DNA of 21,284 nucleotides from JAEUPI01 sp035764445 (GTDB lineage: Bacteria > Pseudomonadota > Gammaproteobacteria > Burkholderiales > Burkholderiaceae_C): NCBI GenBank assembly GCA_035764445.1, contig DASTZF010000036.1, forward strand, positions 1 to 21,284. The letters are read 5' to 3'. Every line of letters starts with the position of its first letter. Position 1 is the stretch's first letter. Below, piece by piece: positions 13,630 to 21,284 of the stretch. The position numbers were made by a program, and so were the translations under genes. Below the pieces are notes generated by a model. It was not told the origin of the DNA. It did no database searches and saw nothing but the letters and a program-made list of their open reading frames with translations.

Positions 13630-14358
13630 CCAGGACTCCTCCAGTCTGTCGGCAGGCGCCGACACCGACAGGCCCGCCACCAGGCTGGACTGATCGTCGA
13701 AGATTCCCGCCGCAAAGCAGCGCACGCCGAGTTCGAGCTCCTCGTCATCGCGCGCGGTGGCCGTCTGGCGGACCTGTGACAGTTCGCGCTCCAGACGGCT
13801 CAGGTCGGTGATGCTGTTGCGCGTGTGCCCTGCCAGTCCAGTGCGCGTGGCGTAGGCGCGCACGCGCTGAGGGTCATCGAACGCGAGGAACAGCTTGCCC
13901 ACCGACGTGAGGTGAAGCGGCGCACGACCGCCGACCGCGCGCACCACCTGCATGCCCGAGCGCTCGCTGTACGTACGCTCGATGTAGACGATCTCGTCGC
14001 CTTGCCGGACCGACAGGTTCACCGGTTGGTGAGTCAGCTTGTGCAGTTCTCGCATCGGGCCGAGGGCGGCGTCGCGCACGTCGAGACGAGCCTTGACCAG
14101 GTTGCCCAGTTCGAGCAGTCGCATGCCGAGGCGATAGCTGCCCGCTTCTGGCCGGTCGACGAAGCGGCCGATCACCAGGTCATTGAGGATCCGGTGAGCG
14201 GTCGAGGGGTGCAGCCCGGTGCGCTCGGTGAGTTGCTTCAGCGGCACCGGGTCCGGTTGCGAGGCGAGCACGTCCAACAGGTCGAACATGCGTTCGATCA
14301 CCTGGATCGTCGGGCTGACCGGCCCTCGAGGAGCCTCACCGTGCTTCTTCTCGTTCAT
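13570..14358 (-). CDS. IclR-family transcriptional regulator
   Basis: A 262-residue IclR-type regulator: an N-terminal winged helix-turn-helix (about 15-78, with PLKQLTERTGLHPSTAHRIL at 39-58) and a C-terminal effector domain (about 90-255) with VYIERTYSERSGMQVVRAVG and the ELELGVRCFAAGIFD segment typical of the ligand pocket. Such proteins usually control catabolic or secondary pathways and bind small organic acids. The effector cannot be named. The ATG at 14358 overlaps the stop of hpnE as ATGA, so it is translated as part of the squalene operon. This differs from the more usual separately transcribed regulator. Its last 20 codons overlap the pbpG-like gene on the opposite strand. Confidence 0.92.
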   Translation of the reverse strand: MNEKKHGEAPRGPVSPTIQVIERMFDLLDVLASQPDPVPLKQLTERTGLHPSTAHRILNDLVIGRFVDRPEAGSYRLGMRLLELGNLVKARLDVRDAALGPMRELHKLTHQPVNLSVRQGDEIVYIERTYSERSGMQVVRAVGGRAPLHLTSVGKLFLAFDDPQRVRAYATRTGLAGHTRNSITDLSRLERELSQVRQTATARDDEELELGVRCFAAGIFDDQSSLVAGLSVSAPADRLEESWLERVRATAAQISLALGHRR

Positions 14359-15674
14359 GGAACGAGATTTTGCATCCTGGAAGCGCGACTTGAAACCGTC
14401 TTGGCAGCAGCGCCCGCCCGCACGCCGGCGCGGACCGCGCCTTCCAGCGTCGCGGGGTACGGTCCTTCCACGTAGTCGGCAGCTGCGAACAGCCCGGGCG
14501 CGACGGCCATCGCAGGGCGGGCAAGGGCCGGCACGCAGGCGAACGTGGCGCGGCGCTCCAGCGCCGTGTGGACGACGGCCGGTGAATCGCCGAACGAGCC
14601 CGGGAGCGCGCGCGCGGCCTGCCTCTGCACCGTGCCGGCCAACGCCGGCAGACCGTCGTCGAGCCATCGACGCGCACCGCTGATGACGAACGCGGCCACG
14701 CCCCGGTGTTGACCTAGGCGCTCGAGGTCGAAGGCAAACTGTGCCGGCTGGTCGGCCGTGCTTTCCAGGGCCACCATCGGGGACGGCAGAGGCTGGCTGC
14801 TGCGCAAGTACACCGTGGCGATCGGTTCGTAGCTCAGGGCCGAGGTCAACGCCGACCAAGCCGGGTTCAGCTGGGCGGTCAGGCGCGCCGCCTCGGTGGC
14901 GCTGCAGGCGAGCACAACCGCGTCGAACGATTCGGCGTCGATCGACCAGGCAGCGTCACTTGCCTGGTCGAGGGCCTGCACCCGATGACCAAGGCGCACC
15001 GTGGCACCGTGCTGCTCGAGCCAACGCAGGGCAGGTTGCGGAAACAGGCTCGACAGGCCCGCAGTCGGCAGCAGCAAGTCCGAGCTGCCGGGGCCACCGA
15101 ACAGCGCGTCGGCCAGCACACGCAGGAACACCGTCGCGCTCGCCTGCGTGGCCGGCGTGTTCAGCGCGGCGATGCACAGCGGATCGATGAGATCGGCGCG
15201 CACTGGCGCGGGCAGGCCGGCACACAACCGCGCTACCGTGTCGACGCCTGGGTTGCGCATGTCGTTGCGCAGCCACTGCAGCGTGCGCGCCAGCAACGAC
15301 CAGCGCTGCGACCAGGTCCAGCGCCGCACCCGCAGCACCGCCCAGGCGAATGCCAGATGCACGTTGCCGCGTGGCAGGCGCAGTCCGCTGCCGTCGGGAT
15401 AGACCAGCTCCAGCGTGCGACGCTGCAGCACCTTGGCCGGGTCGACGCCGACCAGCCGCATCAGCCTCAATGTCTCGCTGTAGGCGCCGATCAGGATGTG
15501 CTGTCCGTTGTCGAGCTGCAGCTGGTCGACCGCCACGCTGCGCGCGCGGCCGCCGCCCTGTCTCGCCATCTCCAGCAACGTGACCGCATGGCCGTCGGAG
15601 ACGGCCTGCACCGCTGCTGCGAGCCCGGCCCATCCGGCGCCGACCACCCCGACGCGCAGGCGACGATGGCTCAT
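14355..15674 (-). CDS. hpnE: Hydroxysqualene dehydroxylase HpnE (FAD-dependent)
   Basis: The last enzyme of the bacterial HpnCDE route; it reduces hydroxysqualene to squalene using FAD. It has 439 residues, a normal length. The FAD-binding motif GAGWAGLAAAV is at 12-22, with Glu35 (TLLEMARQGGGRARS) as the ribose ligand and LDNGQHILIGAYSETLRLM (54-72) typical of the squalene-associated amine-oxidase-like family. The C-terminal flavin segment is GLFAAADYVEGPYPATLEGAV near 393-413. It starts one base after the hpnD stop (TGACATG) and its own stop overlaps the IclR start. The substrate is inferred from family and neighbours; phytoene-desaturase-like enzymes are the nearest alternative. Confidence 0.92.
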   Translation of the reverse strand: MSHRRLRVGVVGAGWAGLAAAVQAVSDGHAVTLLEMARQGGGRARSVAVDQLQLDNGQHILIGAYSETLRLMRLVGVDPAKVLQRRTLELVYPDGSGLRLPRGNVHLAFAWAVLRVRRWTWSQRWSLLARTLQWLRNDMRNPGVDTVARLCAGLPAPVRADLIDPLCIAALNTPATQASATVFLRVLADALFGGPGSSDLLLPTAGLSSLFPQPALRWLEQHGATVRLGHRVQALDQASDAAWSIDAESFDAVVLACSATEAARLTAQLNPAWSALTSALSYEPIATVYLRSSQPLPSPMVALESTADQPAQFAFDLERLGQHRGVAAFVISGARRWLDDGLPALAGTVQRQAARALPGSFGDSPAVVHTALERRATFACVPALARPAMAVAPGLFAAADYVEGPYPATLEGAVRAGVRAGAAAKTVSSRASRMQNLVP

Positions 15675-15675
15675 G

Positions 15676-16524
15676 TCAGTGGCCTTGCCATTGCGTGCGC
15701 GCCGCGATCCACAGCTTGCGCAACGGCGTCAGCGACGTGCGCTGGTGCAGCACCTGGAAGCCGTCGTCTTCGATCTCTTGCAGCAGCGTGCGGTAGATGT
15801 TGGCCATCATCAACCCAGGCCGTTGCGCCTCGCGGTCGACGTCTGGCAACAGCGCCAACGCTTCGTCGTAGGTGTCCTGCGCGCGTTGGGCCTGGAAGCG
15901 CATCAGCGCAGTGAAGCGATCGCTGTAGCCCCATGGCGCGTGGCGCTGCAGGATTTCGGACGGCTTGACGCCGAACTGTTGCATCTCATCGAGTGGCAGG
16001 TAGATGCGGCCGCGCCGCGCGTCATCGCCGACGTCGCGGATGATGTTGGTCAGCTGCAGCGCACGCCCGAGCGTGTGCGCGTATTCGACCGTGCGTTCGC
16101 TGGTGCGCCCGAAGATGCTGGCCGCGACCTCGCCGACCACGCCAGCCACCAGGTGGCAATAGCGCCGCAAGCCGGCGAAGTCGAGGTACCGCGTCTGGTC
16201 GAGGTCCATCTGGCAGCCGTCGATCACCGACAGCAGATGCGACGCCTCGATGTCGTGCGCGGCGGCGTGCGGCATCAGAGCCTGCGTCACAGGATGGCTT
16301 GGCGTGCCGGCAAATGCCTGCGTAACTTCGTGCCGCCACCAGTTCAGCTTGGCTGCGGCCACGCCGGCATCGCCGACGTCGTCGACCACGTCGTCGACCT
16401 CGCGGCAGAACGCGTAGAACGCCGTGATCGCTGCCCGCCGCGCCTGCGGCAGGAACATGAACGCGTAGTAGAACGACGAGCCGCTGTCCGCGGCTTTGTG
16501 CTGCACGTATTGTTGAGGTGTCAC
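15676..16524 (-). CDS. hpnD: Presqualene diphosphate synthase HpnD (GTG start)
   Basis: This enzyme joins two farnesyl diphosphates head to head into presqualene diphosphate. It has 282 residues. Both aspartate-rich Mg/diphosphate motifs of the squalene/phytoene synthase fold are present: CREVDDVVDD (40-49) and NIIRDVGDDARRGRIYLP (about 163-180). GSSFYYAFMFLP (15-26) is the usual N-terminal motif. The start is GTG at 16524-16522, chosen because it overlaps the hpnC stop as GTGA and gives the family's TPQQY-like beginning; a GTG at 16548 would add eight residues inside hpnC. The order C-D-E is the typical operon order. Phytoene synthase is the alternative reading, made unlikely by the hpnC and hpnE neighbours. 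Confidence 0.93.
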   Translation of the reverse strand: MTPQQYVQHKAADSGSSFYYAFMFLPQARRAAITAFYAFCREVDDVVDDVGDAGVAAAKLNWWRHEVTQAFAGTPSHPVTQALMPHAAAHDIEASHLLSVIDGCQMDLDQTRYLDFAGLRRYCHLVAGVVGEVAASIFGRTSERTVEYAHTLGRALQLTNIIRDVGDDARRGRIYLPLDEMQQFGVKPSEILQRHAPWGYSDRFTALMRFQAQRAQDTYDEALALLPDVDREAQRPGLMMANIYRTLLQEIEDDGFQVLHQRTSLTPLRKLWIAARTQWQGH

Positions 16525-17402
16525 GACAGCCGCTCGGGCGCAAACCACTCAGCGCGGTAGTGCCAGCCGCGCCATGCCAGCAGCGGCAGGTCACTCACCT
16601 TGAGCGCAGGCCGCTGCAGGCGCGAAGCGTGATTCATGCGCGCGATTTTCTCAAGGATGCGCCAACCGCCATGGACTACCAGCCGTAGTTCCCATCCGGC
16701 GCGACCGGGCACTCGCAAGGGCAGCGGCGCGCCTTCTGCCATCAACGACGCTGCCCAGGCGACCAGATCGCGCACCAGCGCGCGCAGCGCCGGCGTGTCG
16801 GCGACCGCACGCGGATCGCTCGCATCGACGCCATGGCGCACCGCGTCGGCGCGGGGCAGGTAACTCCGCCCGCGAGGCAGATCGACGCTCAAGTCCTGCC
16901 AGAAGTTGATCAGTTGCAAGCTCGAGCACACTGCATCGGCCTGTCGCAGTGATGCCGCGTCGCTGATGCCGTACAGATGCAGCAGCAGCCGGCCGATTGG
17001 ATTGGCCGAGCGCCGGCAGTACTCCAACAGCGCGTCGCGGTCGGCATAGCTCGGGTTGCGCGCGTCCTGCTCGAAGGCATCGAGCAGGTCGTGCAGCAGC
17101 GCCGGGGGCAGTGCATGACTGCGCAGAGCGCGCTCGAGTGCGGTGAAGACACTTGGCCAGCTGCTGGCTGGACTCGCGCGAGCCGAAACACCGCTGGCGC
17201 GGTCTACGGCGGCGACCAACGCGTCTCGAAACTGAGCCAGTTCTGCCAGCCGCCCCGCAGGCACCGCATCGCCTTCATCGGCGATGTCGTCGGCCGTGCG
17301 GGCGAACGCGTAGATCGCGCGCACCGGCTCGCGCAGGGCGGGCGGGCACAGCAGCGACGCGACTGGAAAGTTCTCGTAGTGACCGACACCCACTGCGCGC
17401 AT
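16521..17402 (-). CDS. hpnC: Hydroxysqualene synthase HpnC
   Basis: This enzyme of the squalene/phytoene synthase superfamily converts presqualene diphosphate to hydroxysqualene. It has 293 residues. The start HYENFPVASLL (8-18) is characteristic of HpnC. The first aspartate motif ARTADDIADE is at 34-43 and the second, NFWQDLSVDLPRGRSYLP, near 165-182. It is the first gene of the minus-strand operon hpnC-hpnD-hpnE-iclR. The ATG at 17402 gives the conserved start; an ATG at 17409 is out of frame. Squalene would normally feed hopanoid synthesis by a squalene-hopene cyclase, but no shc or other hopanoid gene is in the window. Confidence 0.93.
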   Translation of the reverse strand: MRAVGVGHYENFPVASLLCPPALREPVRAIYAFARTADDIADEGDAVPAGRLAELAQFRDALVAAVDRASGVSARASPASSWPSVFTALERALRSHALPPALLHDLLDAFEQDARNPSYADRDALLEYCRRSANPIGRLLLHLYGISDAASLRQADAVCSSLQLINFWQDLSVDLPRGRSYLPRADAVRHGVDASDPRAVADTPALRALVRDLVAWAASLMAEGAPLPLRVPGRAGWELRLVVHGGWRILEKIARMNHASRLQRPALKVSDLPLLAWRGWHYRAEWFAPERLS

Positions 17403-17431
17403 TGTCCATGCCGGTCCCGCGCCCCCGGGGT

Positions 17432-17460
17432 TTGACAGCGCTGCCGGCGGCCCCTACATT
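17432..17460 (+). promoter_or_regulatory. Strong sigma-70 promoter of the RND efflux operon
   Basis: Perfect -35 TTGACA (17432-17437), a 17-bp spacer and -10 TACATT (17455-17460, four of six matches with TATAAT). It is the best promoter in the window. The expected start point near 17467 falls in the centre of the palindrome at 17461-17474. The leader to the adaptor gene is about 71 bases. Confidence 0.8.
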
Positions 17461-17474
17461 ACTGACCGGTCAGT
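17461..17474. promoter_or_regulatory. TetR-type operator palindrome over the efflux promoter start
   Basis: ACTGACCGGTCAGT is a perfect 14-bp palindrome placed directly after the -10. This form, with TGAC..GTCA half sites, is typical of TetR/AcrR-family operators upstream of RND pumps. A bound repressor would block transcription. No TetR gene is visible in the window, so the repressor must be encoded downstream of the pump or elsewhere. On the minus strand it lies inside the spacer of a weak candidate hpnC promoter (TTGCTT, 17 bp, TAATGT). Confidence 0.75.
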
Positions 17475-17537
17475 CATTAAGCAAGATCGGGGTGTTGGGG
17501 CCCCGTGGCGTCGGTCACCCAGGACACGGTGTTCCCT

Positions 17538-18662
17538 ATGAAGCGCATCCTCTTTGCATCGCTGCTGCCCCCGATCCTCACGCTGGCGGCGTGTTCACCG
17601 CCGGCGCCGCCTGCGGAGCCGATCCGCGCCGTGCGGACCATCACACTGACCAGCACAAGCGTCGGCGGCGAGCACGAGTACGCGGCCGAGGTGCGCGCTC
17701 GGACCGAGTCCCGCCTGGGTTTTCGCGTCGGCGGCAAGCTGCTGTCGCGATCGGCCAACCTCGGTGACGCCGTGCGCGCAGGGCAGGCGTTGGCGCAACT
17801 CGATCCGGGCGACCTCAAGCTAAGCCAGGAGGCGGCACAGGCGGCGTTGGGCGCGGCCAAGGCGAGCTACGAGTTCAGCGAGGCCGAGTTCAAGCGCTTC
17901 AAGGAGTTGCGCGAGCAGGGCTTCATCAGCGGGCTCGAGCTGGAGCGCAGGGAGACCGCGCTGACCGCCGCGCGGGCGCAGTACGAGCAGGCGCGTGCAC
18001 AGGCGAGCGTGCAGGGCAATCAGACCCGCTACACCACGCTGACCGCGGATGCGTCGGGCGTGATCACCGGCGTCGACGCCGAGCCAGGCGCCGTGGTGAC
18101 GGCTGGCGCCTCCGTGGTACGACTGGCTCACGACGGTCCGCGCGACGTGGTGTTCAGCGTGCCCGAGGATCGCGTCGCGGACCTGCGCGCGTTGGCCGGC
18201 AAATCCGGGGCGTTGAAGGTCCACATCTGGAGCGACGACCAGGCGCCGATCGTCGCCACGGTACGTGAAGTCGCCGCTGCGGCGGATCCGGCGACGCGCA
18301 CTTTCGTCGTCAAGGCCGATGTCGGCCGGGCCAATGTGCGGCTCGGGCAGACCGCGAGCGTCAAGATCGAGATGCCCCGCGTCGCCGGCCAGATCAAGTT
18401 GCCACTGACGGCGGTGTTCGAGGTCAAGGGTGAGCCCGCGGTCTGGGTGGTCGACCGGGCGAGCATGACGGTCAAACAGCAGAGCGTTCGCGTGGCCGGT
18501 GCGGAGGGCAACGACGTCGTGCTCGCCTCCGGGCTCGCACCCGGGCAGACCGTCGTGGTCGCCGGCGTGCACTTGCTGAGCCCGGGGCAGAAGGTGAAGC
18601 TGTACGCCGAGCGCAACGGCGGCGCATCGGCATCCAACGGCAGTAACGTCGCATCTCGCTGA
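17538..18662 (+). CDS. RND efflux periplasmic adaptor, lipoprotein
   Basis: The membrane-fusion subunit of a tripartite RND efflux pump, linking the inner-membrane pump to an outer-membrane channel. It has 374 residues. A lipoprotein signal peptide ends in the lipobox Leu16-Ala-Ala-Cys19, so it should be anchored to the inner membrane by lipid at Cys19. The biotinyl/lipoyl-like half motif GFRVGGKLLSRSANLGDAV lies near 54-72, followed by an alpha-helical hairpin (about 95-155, EFKRFKELREQGFISGLELE), the second lipoyl half (TADASGVITGVDAEPGAVV), the beta-barrel and a C-terminal proximal domain. The ATG at 17538 gives the lipobox; a GTG at 17505 would spoil it. No strong Shine-Dalgarno is seen. 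The pump gene follows 9 bp later. Confidence 0.93.
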   Translation: MKRILFASLLPPILTLAACSPPAPPAEPIRAVRTITLTSTSVGGEHEYAAEVRARTESRLGFRVGGKLLSRSANLGDAVRAGQALAQLDPGDLKLSQEAAQAALGAAKASYEFSEAEFKRFKELREQGFISGLELERRETALTAARAQYEQARAQASVQGNQTRYTTLTADASGVITGVDAEPGAVVTAGASVVRLAHDGPRDVVFSVPEDRVADLRALAGKSGALKVHIWSDDQAPIVATVREVAAAADPATRTFVVKADVGRANVRLGQTASVKIEMPRVAGQIKLPLTAVFEVKGEPAVWVVDRASMTVKQQSVRVAGAEGNDVVLASGLAPGQTVVVAGVHLLSPGQKVKLYAERNGGASASNGSNVASR

Positions 18663-18671
18663 AGGCCGCGC

Positions 18672-21284
18672 ATGTCCGCTGTCGCCGCCGTCGACGCCGC
18701 GAAGCCGTCGCGCTTCAACATCTCGAGCTGGGCGCTGGAGCATCCGGCGCTGACCCGCTATCTGCTGATCGTGCTGATGGTGCTGGGCTTCGCGTCGTAC
18801 TTTCAGCTCGGGCAGGACGAGGATCCGCCGTTCACCTTCCGCGCGATGGTCGTGCAGGCGTTCTGGCCCGGTGCCAGCGCACAGCAGATGGCCGAGCAGG
18901 TGACGGACAAGATCGAGAAGACGCTGCAGGAAGCGCCGCACGCCGACATCATCCGCAGCTACACCAAGCCCGGTGAATCGCTGACCATCCTGCAGCTGAA
19001 AGACAGCGCGCCGCCGAAGGATGTGTCCAACACCTGGTACCAGGTGCGCAAGCGCGTCGGTGACATGCGCAGCACGCTGCCCCAGGGTGTCATCGGCCCG
19101 GTGTTCAACGACGACTTCGGCGACGTCTACGGTTCGATCTTCGCGTTGTCGGCCGATGGCTTCAGCGACGAGGAATTGCGCGAATTCGCCGACGACGTGC
19201 GCTCGGCGCTGCTGCGCGTGCCCGACGTCGCCAAGGTCGAGCTGTTCGGCGTACAGGCCGAAAAGCTGTTCATCGAGATCTCGCACAAGCGGCTGGCGCA
19301 GCTCGGCCTGGACATGAACCAGGTGATCGCGCAGCTCGGCGCGCAGAACGCCGTCGAGGGCGCGGGTGTGCTCAACGCGGGTTCACAGAACTTGCAGGTT
19401 CGCGTTGCGGGCCAATTCGACTCGGTCGAAGAGCTGCGGCGCTTTCCGATCCGCGTCATCAACCCGGCCACCGGTGTGGCGAGCAGCCTGCGGCTGTCCG
19501 ACATCGCCGACATCCGGCGCGCGACGATCGACCCGCCGGCGGTGAAGGTGCGCCACCAGGGCAAGCCGGTGATCGCGCTGGGCGTGTCGATGGCCAAGGG
19601 CGGCGACATCATCGCCCTCGGCAACGCGCTGCGCGCCAAGGCCGACGAGCTGCGGCGCGATCTGCCGGCCGGCATCGAGCTGACGCAGGTGCAGGATCAG
19701 CCGCGCGCGGTGTCGCGCTCGGTCAACGAGTTCGTGCGCGTGTTGCTCGAGGCGATCGTCGTCGTGCTCGCCGTCAGCTTCATCAGCCTCGGCCTGCACA
19801 CGCGGCCGCTGCGCATCGACATCTGGCCCGGGCTGGTGGTCGGCATCACGATCCCGCTGGTGCTGGCAATCACCTTCGTCACCATGTACTACTGGGGCGT
19901 CGGCCTGCACAAGATCTCGCTCGGCTCGCTGATCATCGCGCTCGGCCTGCTGGTCGACGACGCGATCATCGCGGTCGAGATGATGGTGCGCAAGCTCGAG
20001 GAGGGCTACGACAAGAAGCGTGCCGCCTCGTTCGCCTACGAGATCACGTCGATGCCGATGCTGACCGGCACGCTGATCACCGCGGCCGGCTTCCTGCCAA
20101 TCGGGCTGGCGAAGTCGGTGACCGGCGAGTACACGTTCGCAATCTTCGCGGTCACGTCGGCGGCGCTGCTGATCTCTTGGGTCGTGTCGGTGTACTTCGT
20201 GCCGTACCTGGGCTCGATCCTGCTGCACACGCGAAGCCGCGTTGGTGGCGGCGCCGCGCACGAGTTGTTCGATACGCCTTTCTACTCGCGCTTCCGATCG
20301 CTGGTGAACTGGTGCGTGCAGCACCGCTGGATCACCATCGGCGCCACCGTGCTGACCTTCATACTGGGCGTCGCCGGCATGGGCAAGGTGCAGCAGCAGT
20401 TCTTCCCGGACTCGAGCCGGCCCGAAATCCTGGTCGACCTGTGGCTGCCCGAAGGATCGACGATCCAGGAGACCGAGGCGATCGCGCGCCGCTTCGAGCA
20501 GCGCATGATGAAGGAGCCGGGGCTCGAGACGGTGTCGGTGTGGGTCGGCTCGGGTGTGCCGCGCTTCTACCTGCCGCTCGATCAGATCTTTCCGCAGACC
20601 AACGTCAGCCAGAGCATCCTGCTGGCGCGCGGACTCGAACAGCGCGAGGACCTGCGCAAGCGCCTGCCTGCCTTGCTGGCCGAGGAGTTTCCCGACGTCC
20701 GCGGCCGTGTGAAGCTGCTGCCCAACGGTCCGCCGGTGCCGTACCCGGTGCAGTTCCGCGTGATGGGGCCCGAGGTGCATCAGGTGCGTGCGTGGGCCGA
20801 CGAGGCGCGTGCGATCCTCGCCACCGACCCGGCGATGCGTGGCGTCAACGACAACTGGAACGAATCGGTCAAGTCGCTCAAGCTCGAGATCGACCAGGAC
20901 AAGGCACGGGCGATCGGCGTCACTAGCCAGTCGGTGGCGCAGTCGTCGCGCACGATCCTGTCGGGCACCACGATAGGCCAGTACCGCGAGGGTGACAAGC
21001 TGGTCGACATCGTGCTGCGGCAGCCGCTGGAGGAGCGCAACGCAATCACCGACCTCGGCAGCGCCAACCTGCCCACCGCCGGCGGCCGCTCGGTGCCGCT
21101 GACGCAGGTGGCGCGTGTCGGCTTCGGCTTCGAGCCCGGCGTGCTTTGGCGCGAGGGCCGCAAGTTCGCGGTCACCGTACAGGGCGACGTCGTCGACGGC
21201 ATTCAGGGTCCGACCGTCACGCAGCGCGTCTGGCCCAAGATGCAGGAACTGCAGGCTCGCATGCCGCCGGGCTACTCGATCCAG
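18672..21284 (+). CDS. RND efflux transporter permease (3' end outside window)
   Basis: The inner-membrane proton/drug antiporter of an AcrB-like (ACR_tran) pump. 871 codons are visible without a stop; family members have about 1,020-1,050 residues, so roughly 150-180 are missing. The first membrane helix is near 27-44 (YLLIVLMVLGFASYF), followed by the porter domain with WPGASAQQMAEQV. A helix cluster lies from about 355 to 520, and helix 4 has the proton-relay pair Asp429-Asp430 in LGLLVDDAIIAVEMM. The second helix group starts near 550 (WITIGATVLTFILGVAG). AAGG (18662-18665), overlapping the adaptor stop, is the ribosome site. The substrate cannot be named; the DD motif fits drug or organic substrates more than heavy metals. 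An outer-membrane factor may follow downstream. Confidence 0.94.
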   Translation, partial: MSAVAAVDAAKPSRFNISSWALEHPALTRYLLIVLMVLGFASYFQLGQDEDPPFTFRAMVVQAFWPGASAQQMAEQVTDKIEKTLQEAPHADIIRSYTKPGESLTILQLKDSAPPKDVSNTWYQVRKRVGDMRSTLPQGVIGPVFNDDFGDVYGSIFALSADGFSDEELREFADDVRSALLRVPDVAKVELFGVQAEKLFIEISHKRLAQLGLDMNQVIAQLGAQNAVEGAGVLNAGSQNLQVRVAGQFDSVEELRRFPIRVINPATGVASSLRLSDIADIRRATIDPPAVKVRHQGKPVIALGVSMAKGGDIIALGNALRAKADELRRDLPAGIELTQVQDQPRAVSRSVNEFVRVLLEAIVVVLAVSFISLGLHTRPLRIDIWPGLVVGITIPLVLAITFVTMYYWGVGLHKISLGSLIIALGLLVDDAIIAVEMMVRKLEEGYDKKRAASFAYEITSMPMLTGTLITAAGFLPIGLAKSVTGEYTFAIFAVTSAALLISWVVSVYFVPYLGSILLHTRSRVGGGAAHELFDTPFYSRFRSLVNWCVQHRWITIGATVLTFILGVAGMGKVQQQFFPDSSRPEILVDLWLPEGSTIQETEAIARRFEQRMMKEPGLETVSVWVGSGVPRFYLPLDQIFPQTNVSQSILLARGLEQREDLRKRLPALLAEEFPDVRGRVKLLPNGPPVPYPVQFRVMGPEVHQVRAWADEARAILATDPAMRGVNDNWNESVKSLKLEIDQDKARAIGVTSQSVAQSSRTILSGTTIGQYREGDKLVDIVLRQPLEERNAITDLGSANLPTAGGRSVPLTQVARVGFGFEPGVLWREGRKFAVTVQGDVVDGIQGPTVTQRVWPKMQELQARMPPGYSIQ

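Noticed and set aside
19383..20780. 465-codon minus-strand frame opposite the RND pump gene
   Set aside because: The composition is very rich in His, Arg, Gln and Asp, the usual reverse image of a G+C-rich membrane-protein gene. No motif is visible.

Overview
The window is chromosomal DNA, rich in G+C with dense and often overlapping genes. It almost certainly comes from a betaproteobacterium of the order Burkholderiales; a Rubrivivax/Leptothrix/Methylibium-like relative is my guess. Support comes from the order sigma factor - DUF3619 - DUF3106 - RDD next to ilvB-ilvN-ilvC-pssA-leuA, from the hpnCDE squalene genes, and from the protein sequences. I see no insertion sequence, phage gene, tRNA, rRNA or CRISPR array. 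This is core metabolic DNA, not an island.

Layout. (1) 1-855, plus strand: the 3' end of nadE (NAD synthetase), then glnB (PII signal protein). (2) 876-4170, minus strand: a six-gene unit in transcription order ECF-like sigma factor, DUF3619 membrane protein, secreted DUF3106 protein, RDD membrane protein, DgkA and a LOG-family phosphoribohydrolase. All five junctions are four-base ATGA overlaps. (3) 4171-4428: divergent control region with two extended -10 promoters around an inverted repeat. (4) 4429-7918: ilvB, ilvN and ilvC of branched-chain amino acid synthesis. (5) 8083-8913: pssA (phosphatidylserine synthase). (6) 8902-12362: a leucine attenuator (19-residue leader peptide with leucines LALLL, then a terminator hairpin) ahead of two different 2-isopropylmalate synthases in tandem, type 2 then type 1. 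(7) 12535-13629: a PbpG-type D,D-peptidase whose 3' end overlaps a convergent gene. (8) 13570-17402, minus strand: hpnC, hpnD and hpnE (farnesyl diphosphate to squalene) with an IclR regulator coupled at the end. (9) 17403-17537: a near-consensus promoter followed by a perfect 14-bp palindrome typical of TetR-family operators. (10) 17538-21284: an RND efflux adaptor lipoprotein and most of the RND pump, cut by the window edge.

How the parts work together. ilvBNC makes the valine precursor 2-ketoisovalerate, and the leuA enzymes take it into leucine synthesis. The leader peptide lets leucine supply control the leuA pair. PII and NAD synthetase form a nitrogen/NAD pair. The squalene and efflux operons are divergent and share one short control region.

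The least understood unit is the sigma-factor operon. It tightly couples a sigma factor, a candidate membrane-bound partner, an envelope protein, lipid recycling (DgkA) and a nucleotide phosphoribohydrolase. The best regulatory find is the leucine attenuator, whose leader peptide seems to be translated from an almost leaderless transcript.
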